This document shows positions 43,573 to 56,087 of a stretch of DNA of 64,000 bases, piece after piece. This DNA comes from Azomonas macrocytogenes (GTDB lineage Bacteria > Pseudomonadota > Gammaproteobacteria > Pseudomonadales > Pseudomonadaceae): assembly GCF_014191985.1 (NCBI RefSeq), contig NZ_JACHXI010000012.1, positions 1 through 64,000 on the forward strand, read 5' to 3'. The position numbers and the translations under genes are program-made. The notes under the pieces were generated by a model that saw nothing but the letters and a program-made list of their open reading frames with translations, ran no database searches and had not been told where the DNA came from. The first letter of the stretch is position 1. Every line of letters starts with the position of its first letter.

Positions 43573-44897
43573 CTCCGTCACGCAATCTGCCGATCATTAT
43601 GGCTGCACTGTTCCTGCTGGCCCTGCCGCTCGGAACCCTGTCGGCCATCGGCATTGCCGTTCCGCACTGGCTCGACTCACTCTGGTGGAGCTTGTTGCTG
43701 GCTGTCGTGCTGCTCGCTGCGCTGGATGCCCTGCGCTTGCAACACCGGACCTCGCCGCAATTGCTGCGACGCCTGCCAGACAGGCTGCTGGCGGGCCGCT
43801 GGAACACAGTCGAACTGGAAATCCACCCCTCCGCCGCCAAGCCGTTAACCGTGGCAATCTTCGATCATGTACCAGACAGCATGACAAGCGAAAACCTGCC
43901 AGCTGCCCTTTTCCTGCTGCCTGGCAAAACGACTCGCTTCAGCTATCGTTTGCGCCCGCTAAGACGAGGGCATTTTCACTTCCACTACTGCGAAATTCAC
44001 TTGCCCAGCCCATGGAAACTCTGGCAGCAACGCCGCCTGCTGAGCCTGCCGGAAGAGGTTCACGTCTACCCCGATTTCATTCGTTTGTATAACGCACAAC
44101 TGACAGCAACCCCCTTGGCGAACCGGCAAGGCCGGCAGCGACAACCGCATTCGGGAACCGGCCAGGAGTTCCATCAACTACGCGAGTTTCGCGAAGGCGA
44201 TACCTTGCGCCAGATCGACTGGAAGGCCACGGCGCGCAGGCGCACGTTCATCAGCCGGGAATACCAGGCCGAAGCCGAACAGCGAATCCTTTTTCTGCTC
44301 GACTGCGGCAACCGCATGCGTAGCCGCGACGGTGAGCTTGCCCATTTCGATCACGCCCTGGAAGCCTGCCTGTTACTTGCCCATATCGCTCTACGCCAGG
44401 GTGATGCCGTCGGACTCGCCACCTTCTCCACGCCACAACAGCGTTATCTCGCCCCAGCCAAGGGACAGGCACAAATGAATGCCTTGCTCAACGCCTTGTA
44501 CGACCTGGAAAGCACTCGTCAGCCGGCGGATTTCACTGCCGCCGTGGGCGAGCTTCTCGATCGAGGCCAGCAACGTTCGCTAGTGGTGATCCTGAGCAAC
44601 CTGCGTGATGAAGACAACGATGAATTACCTGTGGCGCTCGCGCCACTGCTACGGCGGCACGCGGTAGTGCTGGTCAGCCTGCGGGAAACGGTGCTGGACC
44701 GCTTGCGCCGGCGGCCGGTCGCAAGCTTCGAAGATACTCTCGCCTATCAGGGTGCCATGACTTATCTCGATGCCCGCGAAAACCTGCATCGTCAATTGAT
44801 GACTCAAGGCATTGCGCTGCTGGATACCAGCCCGGACGAGCTGGCACCCCGACTCGTCGAGCACTACCTGGCCAGGAAGGCATCAGGTGCGTGTTGA
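43569..44897 (+). CDS. DUF58 domain protein
   Basis: 442 residues from ATG 43569. Two N-terminal membrane segments (~8-24 and ~36-52) precede a periplasmic-like beta region. The DUF58 signature is LREFREGDTLRQIDWKATARR (~205-225). A VWA-like fold (~240-380) has FLLDCGNRM in place of a full MIDAS DxSxS motif. It is the last gene of the RDD-SpoIIM-DUF4129-DUF4350-MoxR-DUF58 operon and the usual partner of MoxR. Confidence 0.9.
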   Translation: MTPSRNLPIIMAALFLLALPLGTLSAIGIAVPHWLDSLWWSLLLAVVLLAALDALRLQHRTSPQLLRRLPDRLLAGRWNTVELEIHPSAAKPLTVAIFDHVPDSMTSENLPAALFLLPGKTTRFSYRLRPLRRGHFHFHYCEIHLPSPWKLWQQRRLLSLPEEVHVYPDFIRLYNAQLTATPLANRQGRQRQPHSGTGQEFHQLREFREGDTLRQIDWKATARRRTFISREYQAEAEQRILFLLDCGNRMRSRDGELAHFDHALEACLLLAHIALRQGDAVGLATFSTPQQRYLAPAKGQAQMNALLNALYDLESTRQPADFTAAVGELLDRGQQRSLVVILSNLRDEDNDELPVALAPLLRRHAVVLVSLRETVLDRLRRRPVASFEDTLAYQGAMTYLDARENLHRQLMTQGIALLDTSPDELAPRLVEHYLARKASGAC

Positions 44898-45050
44898 TCG
44901 AACGATTTGTCACGCAATGCCCCTTTCTCCTTGCAGTCACTCGCTGCGTATTGCGGTCACACGTTGCATCTTTCACTGAAATGCATGGCGCTCTTCCCGA
45001 CAGATGTCGCGGAAATCAGCAAGGCCCTACTTTTCGTTGGAGAGCACATC

Positions 45051-46001
45051 ATGTCGAACGGAATACGTATCGCGATAATCGGTGGCGGCAACCTGGGACT
45101 CTATCTCGCCGGCCATCTGAGCCTGGCCGGCAACGAGGTGTTCATCACACAACGCACCCGCAGCACTGGATCCGAGACAGACATTATCTTCGCCGAAGGC
45201 GACGAGCACTGGCACGCTTCGCAGGTGCGTTTCACCGTACAGGAGGAGCTACAGGGGCCATTCAACCAAGTCATCGTTGCCGTGAAATCCCATGACTTAC
45301 AGGCCGTTCTGCCCAGGCTTGCAGAACTGGGTGATGCCGATACCTGTTATGTCTTCCTGCAAAATGGCATTCCCTGGTGGTGGACCTACCGGGATGGCGA
45401 CATCGCTGGCGCACCGAAGCTGGCCAATACTGTGGCAGTCGTAGTCCAGCATGCCGTGGAACGCCTCGGGCCAAAGCGGATCAAGGTACACAGCAACGGG
45501 CGCAACCGTTATATCTGTGCACAGGCAGACAACGAGAACTCCGCACGCCTGCAAGCGCTGATAACCCGTTGGCGCCAGGCTGACATTCCAGCCGAAAGCT
45601 CGAACGATATCCGCAGCGAAGTCTGGACCAAACTGATGGCCAATGCCACCTTGAATCCACTGTCTGCGATTACCGGGGCAACCCTTGCCGAACTCGCCGG
45701 CACACCGCAGACGCGCACCGTGCTGAGTGCGGGAATGAACGAAATCGCCCGTCTGGCCGAGCTCGAAGGCAGCCGCGTACGAATGCCACCGCAAGCGTGG
45801 CTAAGATTTGCCGAGGAAATAGGCACAGCACGCACCTCGATGCTGCAGGATCGCCTGGCCGGGCGCACACTGGAAACCGAGGCATTGCTGGCGGCCCCCA
45901 TCGCCCTAGCCGAACGCTACGGCGAACCCGTTCCGATTCTCAAGACCCTGCTTGGCTGCCTGTCGATCCCTCGGACAGACTTATTCAGGTCGGCGCGCTG
46001 A
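45051..46001 (+). CDS. Ketopantoate reductase (ApbA/PanE) family protein
   Basis: 316 residues. The N-terminal Rossmann motif IIGGGNLGLYLAG is at ~8-20, the KSHD segment at ~82 carries the family's catalytic-type Lys, and a helical C-terminal domain has WTKLMANATLNPLSAITGATL (~180-205). It may reduce 2-dehydropantoate with NADPH for CoA synthesis, but several paralogues of this family act on other 2-oxo acids. Its locus, alone after the MoxR operon, does not decide. GGAGAG precedes ATG 45051, so the longer upstream frame is rejected. Confidence 0.85.
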   Translation: MSNGIRIAIIGGGNLGLYLAGHLSLAGNEVFITQRTRSTGSETDIIFAEGDEHWHASQVRFTVQEELQGPFNQVIVAVKSHDLQAVLPRLAELGDADTCYVFLQNGIPWWWTYRDGDIAGAPKLANTVAVVVQHAVERLGPKRIKVHSNGRNRYICAQADNENSARLQALITRWRQADIPAESSNDIRSEVWTKLMANATLNPLSAITGATLAELAGTPQTRTVLSAGMNEIARLAELEGSRVRMPPQAWLRFAEEIGTARTSMLQDRLAGRTLETEALLAAPIALAERYGEPVPILKTLLGCLSIPRTDLFRSAR

Positions 46002-46024
46002 GTGCCCGGCCATCGAAGCCATCT

Positions 46025-46381
46025 TCAGGCGGCAGCCATGGGGTTAAAGCTGAAATAACGCTGGAGGGCATCCACCATATCCCGTATGTCGACAGGCGGC
46101 TCCAGTAATTTGAACCCCGAATCGAAACTGCCAGGCGTGACATCTTCCCGGGTCCACAGGCAAGTGGCACAGAAATCGACGAAATGCAGCTCGCTACCTT
46201 GAGTCGGCAGCTTCAAGCGCATCCTGAAACGGGCATGGAGCATCATCGGATAAGGGCTGATAAGCAACAGCCCTTCCTCGGAAATATTACCGATGAAGCC
46301 CAACGGCTTATCCGTATGACGATTGAATACCTTGAGATAATAAGGCAACTGATGCCTTTCAATTCTGCGCTGATTGAGCAT
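46025..46381 (-). CDS. PilZ domain protein
   Basis: 118 residues. The c-di-GMP-binding motifs are present: an N-terminal Arg-rich NQRRIERH and the downstream GNISEEGLLL in place of D/NxSxxG. It consists of a single PilZ beta-barrel without other domains. Single-domain PilZ proteins act as c-di-GMP receptors or adaptors in motility, polysaccharide and biofilm control. The neighbour genes give no pathway. Confidence 0.88.
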   Translation of the reverse strand: MLNQRRIERHQLPYYLKVFNRHTDKPLGFIGNISEEGLLLISPYPMMLHARFRMRLKLPTQGSELHFVDFCATCLWTREDVTPGSFDSGFKLLEPPVDIRDMVDALQRYFSFNPMAAA

Positions 46382-46532
46382 AGTCCTAATCCCGAACTTA
46401 CAGTCTCTGCCAAATATCCTATCGGCAGGCGTTTGCGATGATTAAGCCCATACCAGGGCAAATACCTATTCTTTTTTGGACTATCCCGGTTCCCTGGATG
46501 TTCGCCTTGAAACGATAAAAGCATCTGGCTGC

Positions 46533-46847
46533 TCAGGTTTCGCGGTGCGCCTTCGCCAGCCTGGTCGCGGCCGCTCGCTGCTTGCGCACTTCCTTGGGAT
46601 CGGCGATCAATGTGCGATAGATCTCGATTCGCTCTCCACCTTGCAACACATGCTCGTCCGGCTGCAGAACCTGCTTGCCGTAAACGCCAAGCGGCGCCTC
46701 GGCCAGCTCCAGGCCAGGAAAATACCGCTCCATGCCCGAATCCAGTACAGCCTTGCGCAAAGTAGTGCCCGACGGTAGCTCCAGGCTCAAAAGCCGTTGT
46801 CTGTCGGGCAGAGCGAACACGATCTCAACCTGCACTGTCTCAACCAT
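46533..46847 (-). CDS. RnfH family ubiquitin-like protein
   Basis: 104 residues with a beta-grasp fold, beginning MVETVQVEIVFALPDRQRL and ending in a basic tail KEVRKQRAAATRLAKA. It overlaps the end of ratA by 8 bp, so the two are translationally coupled. The family (UPF0125/RnfH, also called RatB) always accompanies ratA. Its molecular role is not established. Confidence 0.93.
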   Translation of the reverse strand: MVETVQVEIVFALPDRQRLLSLELPSGTTLRKAVLDSGMERYFPGLELAEAPLGVYGKQVLQPDEHVLQGGERIEIYRTLIADPKEVRKQRAAATRLAKAHRET

Positions 46848-47274
46848 AAAGCTGCTTGGCTCGCTCACAGAAAGCATCGACCAAGGTGTTGGCCGCATGA
46901 TTGAACAAGGGGCCCAGAGTCATCTTCACCAGCGGCCCCGCATAATCGAAACGCAGATCGAGCGTGATCTTGCAGGCCTTCTCGCCCAGCGACTTGAACT
47001 CCCAGATGCCATGTAAATGGCGGAACGGCCCTTCGGTCAGATTCATCTCGATCCGCTCGCCTGGTTGCAGTTTGTTGTGGGTCAGAAAATGCTGGCTGAA
47101 ACCAGCCTTGGCCACGGTCATGCTCGCGTGCATTTCCGTTTCGCTGGCCGATAGGACTTCACTGGCCGAGCACCATGGTAGAAACTCGGAATAGCTGGCC
47201 ACATCGTTGACCATGTCGAACAGGGCCTGCGCCGGATAAGGTAGCAAGGCCGAGCGGTGAATATGAGTCGTCAT
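46840..47274 (-). CDS. ratA: Type II toxin-antitoxin-like START domain protein RatA
   Basis: 144 residues of the START/polyketide cyclase (SRPBCC) fold: SALLPYPAQALFDMVNDVASYSEFLPWC near the N-terminus and LVDAFCERAKQLYG at the C-terminus. In E. coli RatA was reported to bind 50S subunits and block 70S formation; it is also related to mitochondrial Coq10. It is divergent from smpB, another ribosome-related gene, as in most gammaproteobacteria. Confidence 0.93.
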   Translation of the reverse strand: MTTHIHRSALLPYPAQALFDMVNDVASYSEFLPWCSASEVLSASETEMHASMTVAKAGFSQHFLTHNKLQPGERIEMNLTEGPFRHLHGIWEFKSLGEKACKITLDLRFDYAGPLVKMTLGPLFNHAANTLVDAFCERAKQLYG

Positions 47275-47424
47275 CGATAGCTCACTTCGGTAATGGCTTT
47301 ATGGCACCATGCCGTAAAGACAGATACCGCCAAGAATGGCATTGTCGGAGATTCATCCTCCTCCCTCAAGTTTCCTGCGTCTGACGTATCGCAGGAATAC
47401 GCAAATCCCTATAATGCGCGCCCT

Positions 47425-47907
47425 ATGGCTAAACAGAAGAAACATCCCTCCGGGACCATTGCGCTAAACAAGAAGGCGCTTCACGACTACTTCATCGAAC
47501 AGAAGTTCGAGGCCGGCGTCGCCCTGGCCGGTTGGGAAGTGAAAAGCCTGCGGGCCGGCAAGGCGCAGCTGGTGGATAGCTACGTCCTGCTCAAGGATGG
47601 CGAGGCCTGGCTGCTCGGCAGCCATATCGCACCCTTGAAAACCGCCAGCACCCATGTCATTGCCGACCCGACCCGAACCCGCAAGCTACTGCTGCACAAG
47701 CGCGAACTGGGCAAATTATTCGGTGCAGTCCAGCAAAAAGGCTATGCCTGTATCGCCCTGTCGCTGTACTGGAAAAAACACTTGATCAAGTGCGAGATAG
47801 CGCTGGCCAAGGGCAAGAAGGAATACGACAAACGCGATACGGAGCGCGAGCGCGACTCCCATCGCGAAATCCAGCGCGCCATACGCAACAAGGGCAAGGA
47901 AGACTGA
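47425..47907 (+). CDS. smpB: SsrA-binding protein SmpB
   Basis: 160 residues. It begins [24 protein letters not shown], has [18 protein letters not shown] and PLKTAS, and ends in the basic tail [23 protein letters not shown] that probes the mRNA channel. With tmRNA it rescues stalled ribosomes; ssrA lies 7.8 kb downstream on the same strand. The ATG at 47425 lies only ~11 nt after a TATAAT at 47409-47414, so the message may have almost no leader. The longer frame upstream is rejected. Confidence 0.96.
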   Translation: MAKQKKHPSGTIALNKKALHDYFIEQKFEAGVALAGWEVKSLRAGKAQLVDSYVLLKDGEAWLLGSHIAPLKTASTHVIADPTRTRKLLLHKRELGKLFGAVQQKGYACIALSLYWKKHLIKCEIALAKGKKEYDKRDTERERDSHREIQRAIRNKGKED

Positions 47908-47953
47908 GGTTGAAGGCTGGGTGAAAACCAAACCTTCCTCCACCTCAGGGGAG

Positions 47954-48727
47954 CTACTGTCCGCCCTGCCTGCGCTGCGCCCGCGCCAGCCGCAGGGCTT
48001 CTTCCTGACCTTCGGCCAGAACCTCCCGCACATAATCGATGTGCCGGTTGGAAATACTGCGGGCGTCATCGGCGCGGCGCTCGATAATGGCTTCGAACAA
48101 CTCACGGTGCTGGCGCATCAGCATATCGCGGGTCTCGCCGCGCAAGGCATACATGCCGCCAATATTGATCGTCACGTTGCGCTTGAGCAGATCGAACAGG
48201 CCACGAATGGTATGTAGCAGCACGGCATTGTGACTGGCCTCGGCGATCGCCAGATGAAAACGTGCATCGACGGCTCCCTCTTCAGCCCGGCAAGGGTTTT
48301 CATTACTTCTTGCATAGCAGCTCTGCAGCATCTCGAATGCTTCGCGCAGGCGTTGATGATCCACTTCGGTAGCACGTAGTGCCGCATAGTAGGCGCAGGA
48401 GCCTTCGAGCGTGTGGCGAAACTCGAGCAGATCCCGTTGTGCCCCCGGATTGTTTTCCAGCAACTGCAGCAACGGATCGCTGAAAGTCGAGCCGAGCGCT
48501 CCCGTCACATAGGTTCCGCCTCCCTGCCGACTGCTCAGAAGGCCTCTGGCGACCAGTTTCTGGATGGCTTCGCGCAGGGACGGCCGGGAAACCCCGAACT
48601 GCTCGGACAGAGCACGTTCCGCCGGCAGGCGTGCGCCAGCCTTGAGCGTACCTTCGAGAATCATCGTCTCCAGACGCACGACGATATCATCCGACAGACG
48701 CCTCTGCTTCACCTGATCGAACTCCAT
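47954..48727 (-). CDS. lldR: Lactate-responsive regulator LldR (FadR/GntR family)
   Basis: 257 residues. The N-terminal GntR winged helix (~5-75) has LKAGARLPAERALSEQFGVSRPSLREAIQKL. A FadR-type all-helical FCD effector domain (~95-240) follows, with metal/ligand-type Asp and His residues (DARFHLAIAEASHN, RQHRELFEAI). In P. aeruginosa and relatives LldR represses lldP-lldD-dld until lactate binds. It is divergent from lldP with a matching palindrome between them. ATG 48727 (MEFDQVKQ) fits the family start. Confidence 0.94.
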   Translation of the reverse strand: MEFDQVKQRRLSDDIVVRLETMILEGTLKAGARLPAERALSEQFGVSRPSLREAIQKLVARGLLSSRQGGGTYVTGALGSTFSDPLLQLLENNPGAQRDLLEFRHTLEGSCAYYAALRATEVDHQRLREAFEMLQSCYARSNENPCRAEEGAVDARFHLAIAEASHNAVLLHTIRGLFDLLKRNVTINIGGMYALRGETRDMLMRQHRELFEAIIERRADDARSISNRHIDYVREVLAEGQEEALRLARAQRRQGGQ

Positions 48728-48890
48728 TACTCCATCCTTCACTCAACAACGGCCAGACGCCTTTTACCATCGTGCGACAGCACATGCTTTGAGCACAAGT
48801 TCGGGCAAGAACCGAGCAAGACCAAAGTCGGAGAGCGACAAATTGACATCTACGAATGGCGCCTTTTACTCTAGCCTCAGGCCTCGGTAA

Positions 48891-48905
48891 ATTGGTCTTA
48901 CCAAT
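48891..48905. promoter_or_regulatory. LldR-type operator in the lldR/lldP region
   Basis: ATTGGTCTTACCAAT is a perfect 6-bp palindrome with a 3-nt centre, matching the TGGTnnnACCA pattern of FadR-subfamily regulators and known LldR sites. A TTGACA hexamer at 48843-48848 with TACTCT at 48867-48872 is a plausible lldP promoter, placing the operator just after the start of transcription. Confidence 0.8.
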
Positions 48906-48950
48906 ATTATAGATGCTCAACTCCATAAAACAATTAGGGAGCCACCCCAT

Positions 48951-50648
48951 ATGCAAGTCTGGCAACAAATCTATAACCCATTGGGCAGCCTCTGGCTGTC
49001 GGCCTTGGTCGCCATCATCCCCATCGTCTTCTTCTTTCTTGCCTTGGCCGTATTTCGCCTCAAAGGCTACGTGGCAGGCACCGTCACCCTGTTGCTTTCC
49101 ATTGCCGTGGCCATCCTCGCCTTCGACATGCCCACCAATATGGCCTTCGCCGCGGCCGGTTACGGGTTCATCTATGGACTATGGCCGATTGCCTGGATCA
49201 TCGTCGCAGCTGTCTTTCTCTATAAACTCACGGTGAAAAGCGGTCAGTTCGAGATCATCCGCAGTTCGGTGCTCTCGATCACCGGCGACCAGCGCATGCA
49301 GGTCCTGCTGATCGGCTTTTCCTTCGGAGCCTTCCTCGAAGGCGCGGCGGGCTTCGGCGCGCCGGTGGCGATCACCGCCGCTCTGCTGGTGGGGCTGGGC
49401 TTCAATCCGCTGTACGCCGCAGGTCTATGCCTGATCGCCAACACCGCGCCGGTCGCTTTCGGCGCCCTGGGTATCCCGATCATCGTCGCCGGTCAGGTCA
49501 CTGGCATCGACCCCTTCGCCATTGGTGCGATGGCAGGCCGCCAGTTGCCCTTCCTCTCGATTCTCGTGCCGTTCTGGCTGGTGGCGATGATGGACGGCTG
49601 GCGCGGCATCAAGGAAACCTGGCCAGCTGCGCTGGTAGCGGGTGCCAGCTTCTCCATCACGCAATACTTCACCTCCAACTATATCGGCCCGGAACTGCCC
49701 GATATCACCTCGGCCCTGGTCAGCCTGATATGCCTGACCCTATTCCTCAAAACCTGGCAACCCAAGTCCGCCGAGGAAGCTGAGGTGGTCGGCATTTCTG
49801 CCGACGGCGCGGCCGTGATGGGAAGTACGGGGGGTACCAGTGGTAACCGCTCCAGCGAACCCACGCCCTACAGCCTGGGCCAGATCGTCAAGGCCTGGTC
49901 ACCCTTCCTGATTCTCACCGTCCTGGTGACCATCTGGACGCTGAAGCCCTTCAAGGCCCTGTTCGCCCCGGGTGGAGCGCTGGATAGTCTGGTCCTGCTG
50001 CTGCCTATTCCTTACCTGGATCAACTGGTGATCAAGATGACGCCGATCGTCACTGCGCCGACCCCCATGGCAGCAGTGTTCAAGCTCGATCCGATATCGG
50101 CCACCGGCACAGCGATCTTCATTTCCGCGCTGATCTCCATGGCGGTCCTGAAAGTCACGCCGAAAACGGCTCTGACCAGCTTCAAAGAGACACTGCTGGA
50201 GCTGAAATGGCCGATCCTGTCCATCGGCATGGTGCTGGGCTTCGCCTTCGTCACCAACTATTCCGGCATGTCCGCCACCATGGCGCTGGTACTGGCCGGA
50301 ACCGGCGCGCTATTCCCATTCTTCTCGCCGTTTCTGGGTTGGCTGGGCGTGTTCCTTACCGGCTCGGATACCTCGGCCAACGCACTATTCAGTTCGCTGC
50401 AGGCAACCACCGCACAGCAGATTGGCGTCAACGAGACCTTGCTGGTGGCAGCCAACACCAGCGGCGGGGTGACCGGCAAGATGATTTCACCACAATCCAT
50501 CGCCGTCGCCTGCGCTGCCACCGGACTGGTCGGCAAGGAGTCGGACCTGTTCCGTTTCACGCTGAAGCACAGCCTGATCTTCGCCACTTTCGTCGGCCTG
50601 ATCACACTGGCCCAGGCTTACGTGTTCACCGGCATGCTGGTGCACTGA
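48951..50648 (+). CDS. lldP: L-lactate permease LldP
   Basis: 565 residues, about 13-14 membrane segments, of the LctP family. The conserved region [29 protein letters not shown] lies near 125-155, and [16 protein letters not shown] and [19 protein letters not shown] near the C-terminus. It takes up lactate (and glycolate) with protons across the inner membrane. It is the first gene of lldP-lldD-dld, divergent from lldR. Confidence 0.96.
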   Translation: MQVWQQIYNPLGSLWLSALVAIIPIVFFFLALAVFRLKGYVAGTVTLLLSIAVAILAFDMPTNMAFAAAGYGFIYGLWPIAWIIVAAVFLYKLTVKSGQFEIIRSSVLSITGDQRMQVLLIGFSFGAFLEGAAGFGAPVAITAALLVGLGFNPLYAAGLCLIANTAPVAFGALGIPIIVAGQVTGIDPFAIGAMAGRQLPFLSILVPFWLVAMMDGWRGIKETWPAALVAGASFSITQYFTSNYIGPELPDITSALVSLICLTLFLKTWQPKSAEEAEVVGISADGAAVMGSTGGTSGNRSSEPTPYSLGQIVKAWSPFLILTVLVTIWTLKPFKALFAPGGALDSLVLLLPIPYLDQLVIKMTPIVTAPTPMAAVFKLDPISATGTAIFISALISMAVLKVTPKTALTSFKETLLELKWPILSIGMVLGFAFVTNYSGMSATMALVLAGTGALFPFFSPFLGWLGVFLTGSDTSANALFSSLQATTAQQIGVNETLLVAANTSGGVTGKMISPQSIAVACAATGLVGKESDLFRFTLKHSLIFATFVGLITLAQAYVFTGMLVH

Positions 50649-50656
50649 ATAGACAG

Positions 50657-50716
50657 GCCGTTGAAAAACCTGGCCGAAGCATGGCGAATAGTCTCCTCGA
50701 AGCGGTTTTCAACGGC
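50657..50716. repeat. Long inverted repeat after lldP
   Basis: GCCGTTGAAAAACC (50657-50670) and GGTTTTCAACGGC (50704-50716) pair along 13 bp with a one-base bulge around a ~33-nt loop, 8 bp past the lldP stop. The TTGAAAA arms resemble palindromes common in Pseudomonas intergenic DNA. It may lower lldD expression relative to lldP or protect the upstream message. Confidence 0.6.
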
Positions 50717-50894
50717 CCGTCGGCGATGCTCTTTTCAGCAACCGAGCAATAGGTATGCGTTGACACGATGGGGTGGCCTGGCCACCCACGTCACTAAACA
50801 GAAACAGATACATCCAGACTGACTATCCCGGAATGGAGGTGAGCGCCAAGACTCCCAGCCTCGGGCTTTCCTCTACAAAACAGGTCTAGAACTC

Positions 50895-52079
50895 ATGATC
50901 ATCTCCGCTTCTACCGACTACCGCGCTGCGGCGCAGCGCAAGCTCCCTCCCTTTCTTTTTCACTACATCGACGGCGGTGCCTACGCCGAATACACGTTGC
51001 GCCGCAATGTCGAGGATCTGGCCGAGATTGCGCTGCGCCAGCGTGTATTGAAAAACATGTCCGAATTGAGCCTGGAAACCCGGCTGTTCGACGAAACGCT
51101 GTCAATGCCCGTGGCACTGGCGCCCGTCGGCCTGACCGGCATGTACGCACGCCGCGGCGAAGTACAGGCGGCCCAGGCGGCAGCGGCCAAGGGCATCCCC
51201 TTCACGCTGTCCACTGTATCGGTGTGCCCGATCGAGGAAGTAGCCCCTACCCTTGATCGACCAATGTGGTTCCAGCTTTATGTACTCAAGGACCGAGGCT
51301 TCATGAAGAGTGTCCTGGAGCGCGCCAAGGCTGCTGGCGTGACTACCCTGGTTTTCACGGTGGACATGCCGACTCCGGGCGCCCGCTACCGTGACGCGCA
51401 TTCTGGTATGAGCGGCCCGAATGCGGCTGCCCGGCGCATCCTGCAGGCCGTGACCCACCCAGCCTGGGCCTGGGATGTGGGTCTGTTCGGTCGCCCGCAC
51501 GACCTGGGCAACATCTCCACTTACCGCGGCCACCCGACCAGCTTGTCCGACTACATCGGCTGGCTATCTGCCAACTTCGATCCATCGATTTCCTGGAAGG
51601 ATCTGGAATGGATTCGCGAGTTCTGGCAAGGCCCGATGGTAATCAAGGGAATCCTTGACCCGAACGATGCCAAGGATGCGGTGAAGTTCGGCGCCGATGG
51701 CATCGTCGTGTCCAATCACGGCGGTCGCCAACTGGATGGCGTGCTGTCCAGCGCGCGCGCGTTACCGGACATTGCCGATGCCGTGAAAGGTAACCTGAAG
51801 ATCCTCGCGGATTCTGGCATCCGCAACGGCCTGGATGTAGTGCGTATGCTTGCCTTGGGTGCCGATGCCGTAATGCTCGGCCGTGCCTTTGTCTACGCGC
51901 TGGCCGCGGCGGGTGGAGCCGGAGTAAGCAATCTACTGGATCTGATCGAAAAGGAAATGCGTGTCGCCATGATCCTGACCGGCGCCAAGTCTATCAGCGA
52001 GATCAGCGCCGATTTACTGGTTCGCGAACTGCCCCCGATCCAGCCCGAACCCGGTAAAAAATCTGACCAGGCTGCTTGA
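50895..52079 (+). CDS. lldD: L-lactate dehydrogenase (FMN, quinone-linked) LldD
   Basis: 394 residues of the FMN alpha-hydroxyacid dehydrogenase family. [19 protein letters not shown] (~78), the [10 protein letters not shown] substrate segment, and the catalytic His in [13 protein letters not shown] (~275) are present. The C-terminal [23 protein letters not shown] completes the TIM barrel. It oxidises L-lactate to pyruvate at the membrane. Its position between lldP and dld is the Pseudomonas arrangement. Confidence 0.97.
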   Translation: MIISASTDYRAAAQRKLPPFLFHYIDGGAYAEYTLRRNVEDLAEIALRQRVLKNMSELSLETRLFDETLSMPVALAPVGLTGMYARRGEVQAAQAAAAKGIPFTLSTVSVCPIEEVAPTLDRPMWFQLYVLKDRGFMKSVLERAKAAGVTTLVFTVDMPTPGARYRDAHSGMSGPNAAARRILQAVTHPAWAWDVGLFGRPHDLGNISTYRGHPTSLSDYIGWLSANFDPSISWKDLEWIREFWQGPMVIKGILDPNDAKDAVKFGADGIVVSNHGGRQLDGVLSSARALPDIADAVKGNLKILADSGIRNGLDVVRMLALGADAVMLGRAFVYALAAAGGAGVSNLLDLIEKEMRVAMILTGAKSISEISADLLVRELPPIQPEPGKKSDQAA

Positions 52080-52249
52080 ACGAGGCGCTCCACGACAGGG
52101 CAATCGCACGAAAATATAAAAACATTAAATATCAATTAGTTATTATACATTTAGCTGATTCTGCTTAGCCCATCAGCCATTGAAATAACAAAAGATTTTC
52201 TCTCCATGCGATTGCCCTGCGCCCAACGACCGTGATTACTGGAGTACGC

Positions 52250-55072
<2,823 letters not shown>

Positions 55073-55254
55073 AAATACGGAAATCACACGAGCAAGGACG
55101 CTCGTCCGAATACATGAACGCTCTTGCCCGAGCACAGTCACCAACCATGAGCCGCCTAACCAAAGGAACTCTTCAAGCGCTCGGTGAGAAGGCCGTACCT
55201 GTATGCCCCATTCAGGCAGAAGCACCGGGAAATCCATGATCGGGAGAGTCAGTC

Positions 55255-55560
55255 ATGAAAACAGTTGCACTGATTGCCGTTGCCGCACTGCTTATCGGCA
55301 GTCAAGCCGCACAGGCCAAGAGCAAGAACCTCTGCGAGATAAACCTGCAGGAAATCGACCAGAACCTGACCATGGCCAAAGCCACCCTGGGCGAACCGCT
55401 CAAAACCAAGATCGAAGAACAGCACCAACAGGCCCTCTCCGCACAAAAAGCCGGAGATATCAAAGGCTGCATAGCCAGCTCCACCAAAGCCCTACACTTG
55501 CTCAAAGGCCCCGGCGGCTCTGGTGCAGGCGGAAGCAGTGGCTCCGGCTCAGGGAATTGA
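55255..55560 (+). CDS. Small secreted/periplasmic protein with Gly/Ser tail, function unknown
   Basis: 101 residues. A signal peptide (~1-21, cleavage after AAQA) precedes a mature helical domain with two Cys residues (LCEINL and GDIKGCIASS), possibly a disulfide, and a flexible C-terminal GGSGAGGSSGSGSG tail. GGGAGAG ribosome site before the ATG. I do not recognise the family beyond a general likeness to small Pseudomonas periplasmic proteins. It stands alone between dld and ssrA. Confidence 0.75.
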   Translation: MKTVALIAVAALLIGSQAAQAKSKNLCEINLQEIDQNLTMAKATLGEPLKTKIEEQHQQALSAQKAGDIKGCIASSTKALHLLKGPGGSGAGGSSGSGSGN

Positions 55561-55697
55561 GCATCACCGCAAACCGTTCATCCAGTGACGTTGTCATGCT
55601 ATTGAATACCGCTAAAACATCCCTAGATATAAGACATAGACAATCGACGTCACATCACCTTTGGCGTAGACTGTCGCTAATTCAGCCGCAAGGTTGA

Positions 55698-56076
55698 GGG
55701 GCCGATTAGGATTCGACGCCGGTTACAAAACTTGAGGGGCATGCCGAGTTGGTAGCGGAACTCGTAAATCCACTGCTGCAAACCTACAGTTGCCAACGAT
55801 GACAACTACGAAGGGTACGCGCTAGCCGCCTAACCTTCATCTGGTCGCTTCGGCGCCAGCGATCACGAGGGGATGCCTGTAAACCCAAAGTGATCGTCAG
55901 ATAGAACAGGATCGCCGCCAAGTTCGCTGTAGACGTAACGGCTAAAACTCATACAGCTCGCTCCAAGCACCCTGCCACTCGGGCGGCGCGGAGTTAACGT
56001 AATAGAGATGGCTACGCATGTAGAACCGATAGCGGAGAGCTGGCGGACGGGGGTTCAAATCCCCCCGGCTCCACCA
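55698..56076 (+). ncRNA. ssrA: Transfer-messenger RNA (tmRNA)
   Basis: 379 nt beginning GGGGCCGATTAGGATTCGACGCCGG, the conserved tmRNA 5' end, and closing with the T-arm GGTTCAAATCC and CGGCTCCACCA, which pairs with the 5' end as a tRNA-Ala-like acceptor. The resume codon GCC at 55792 opens a short frame that ends at the TAA at 55831. It encodes ANDDNYEGYALAA, three residues longer than the P. aeruginosa tag. TAGACT at 55667-55672 is a possible -10 box. With SmpB it frees stalled ribosomes and tags the peptide for proteolysis. Confidence 0.97.
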
Positions 56077-56087
56077 CTTGAACACAC

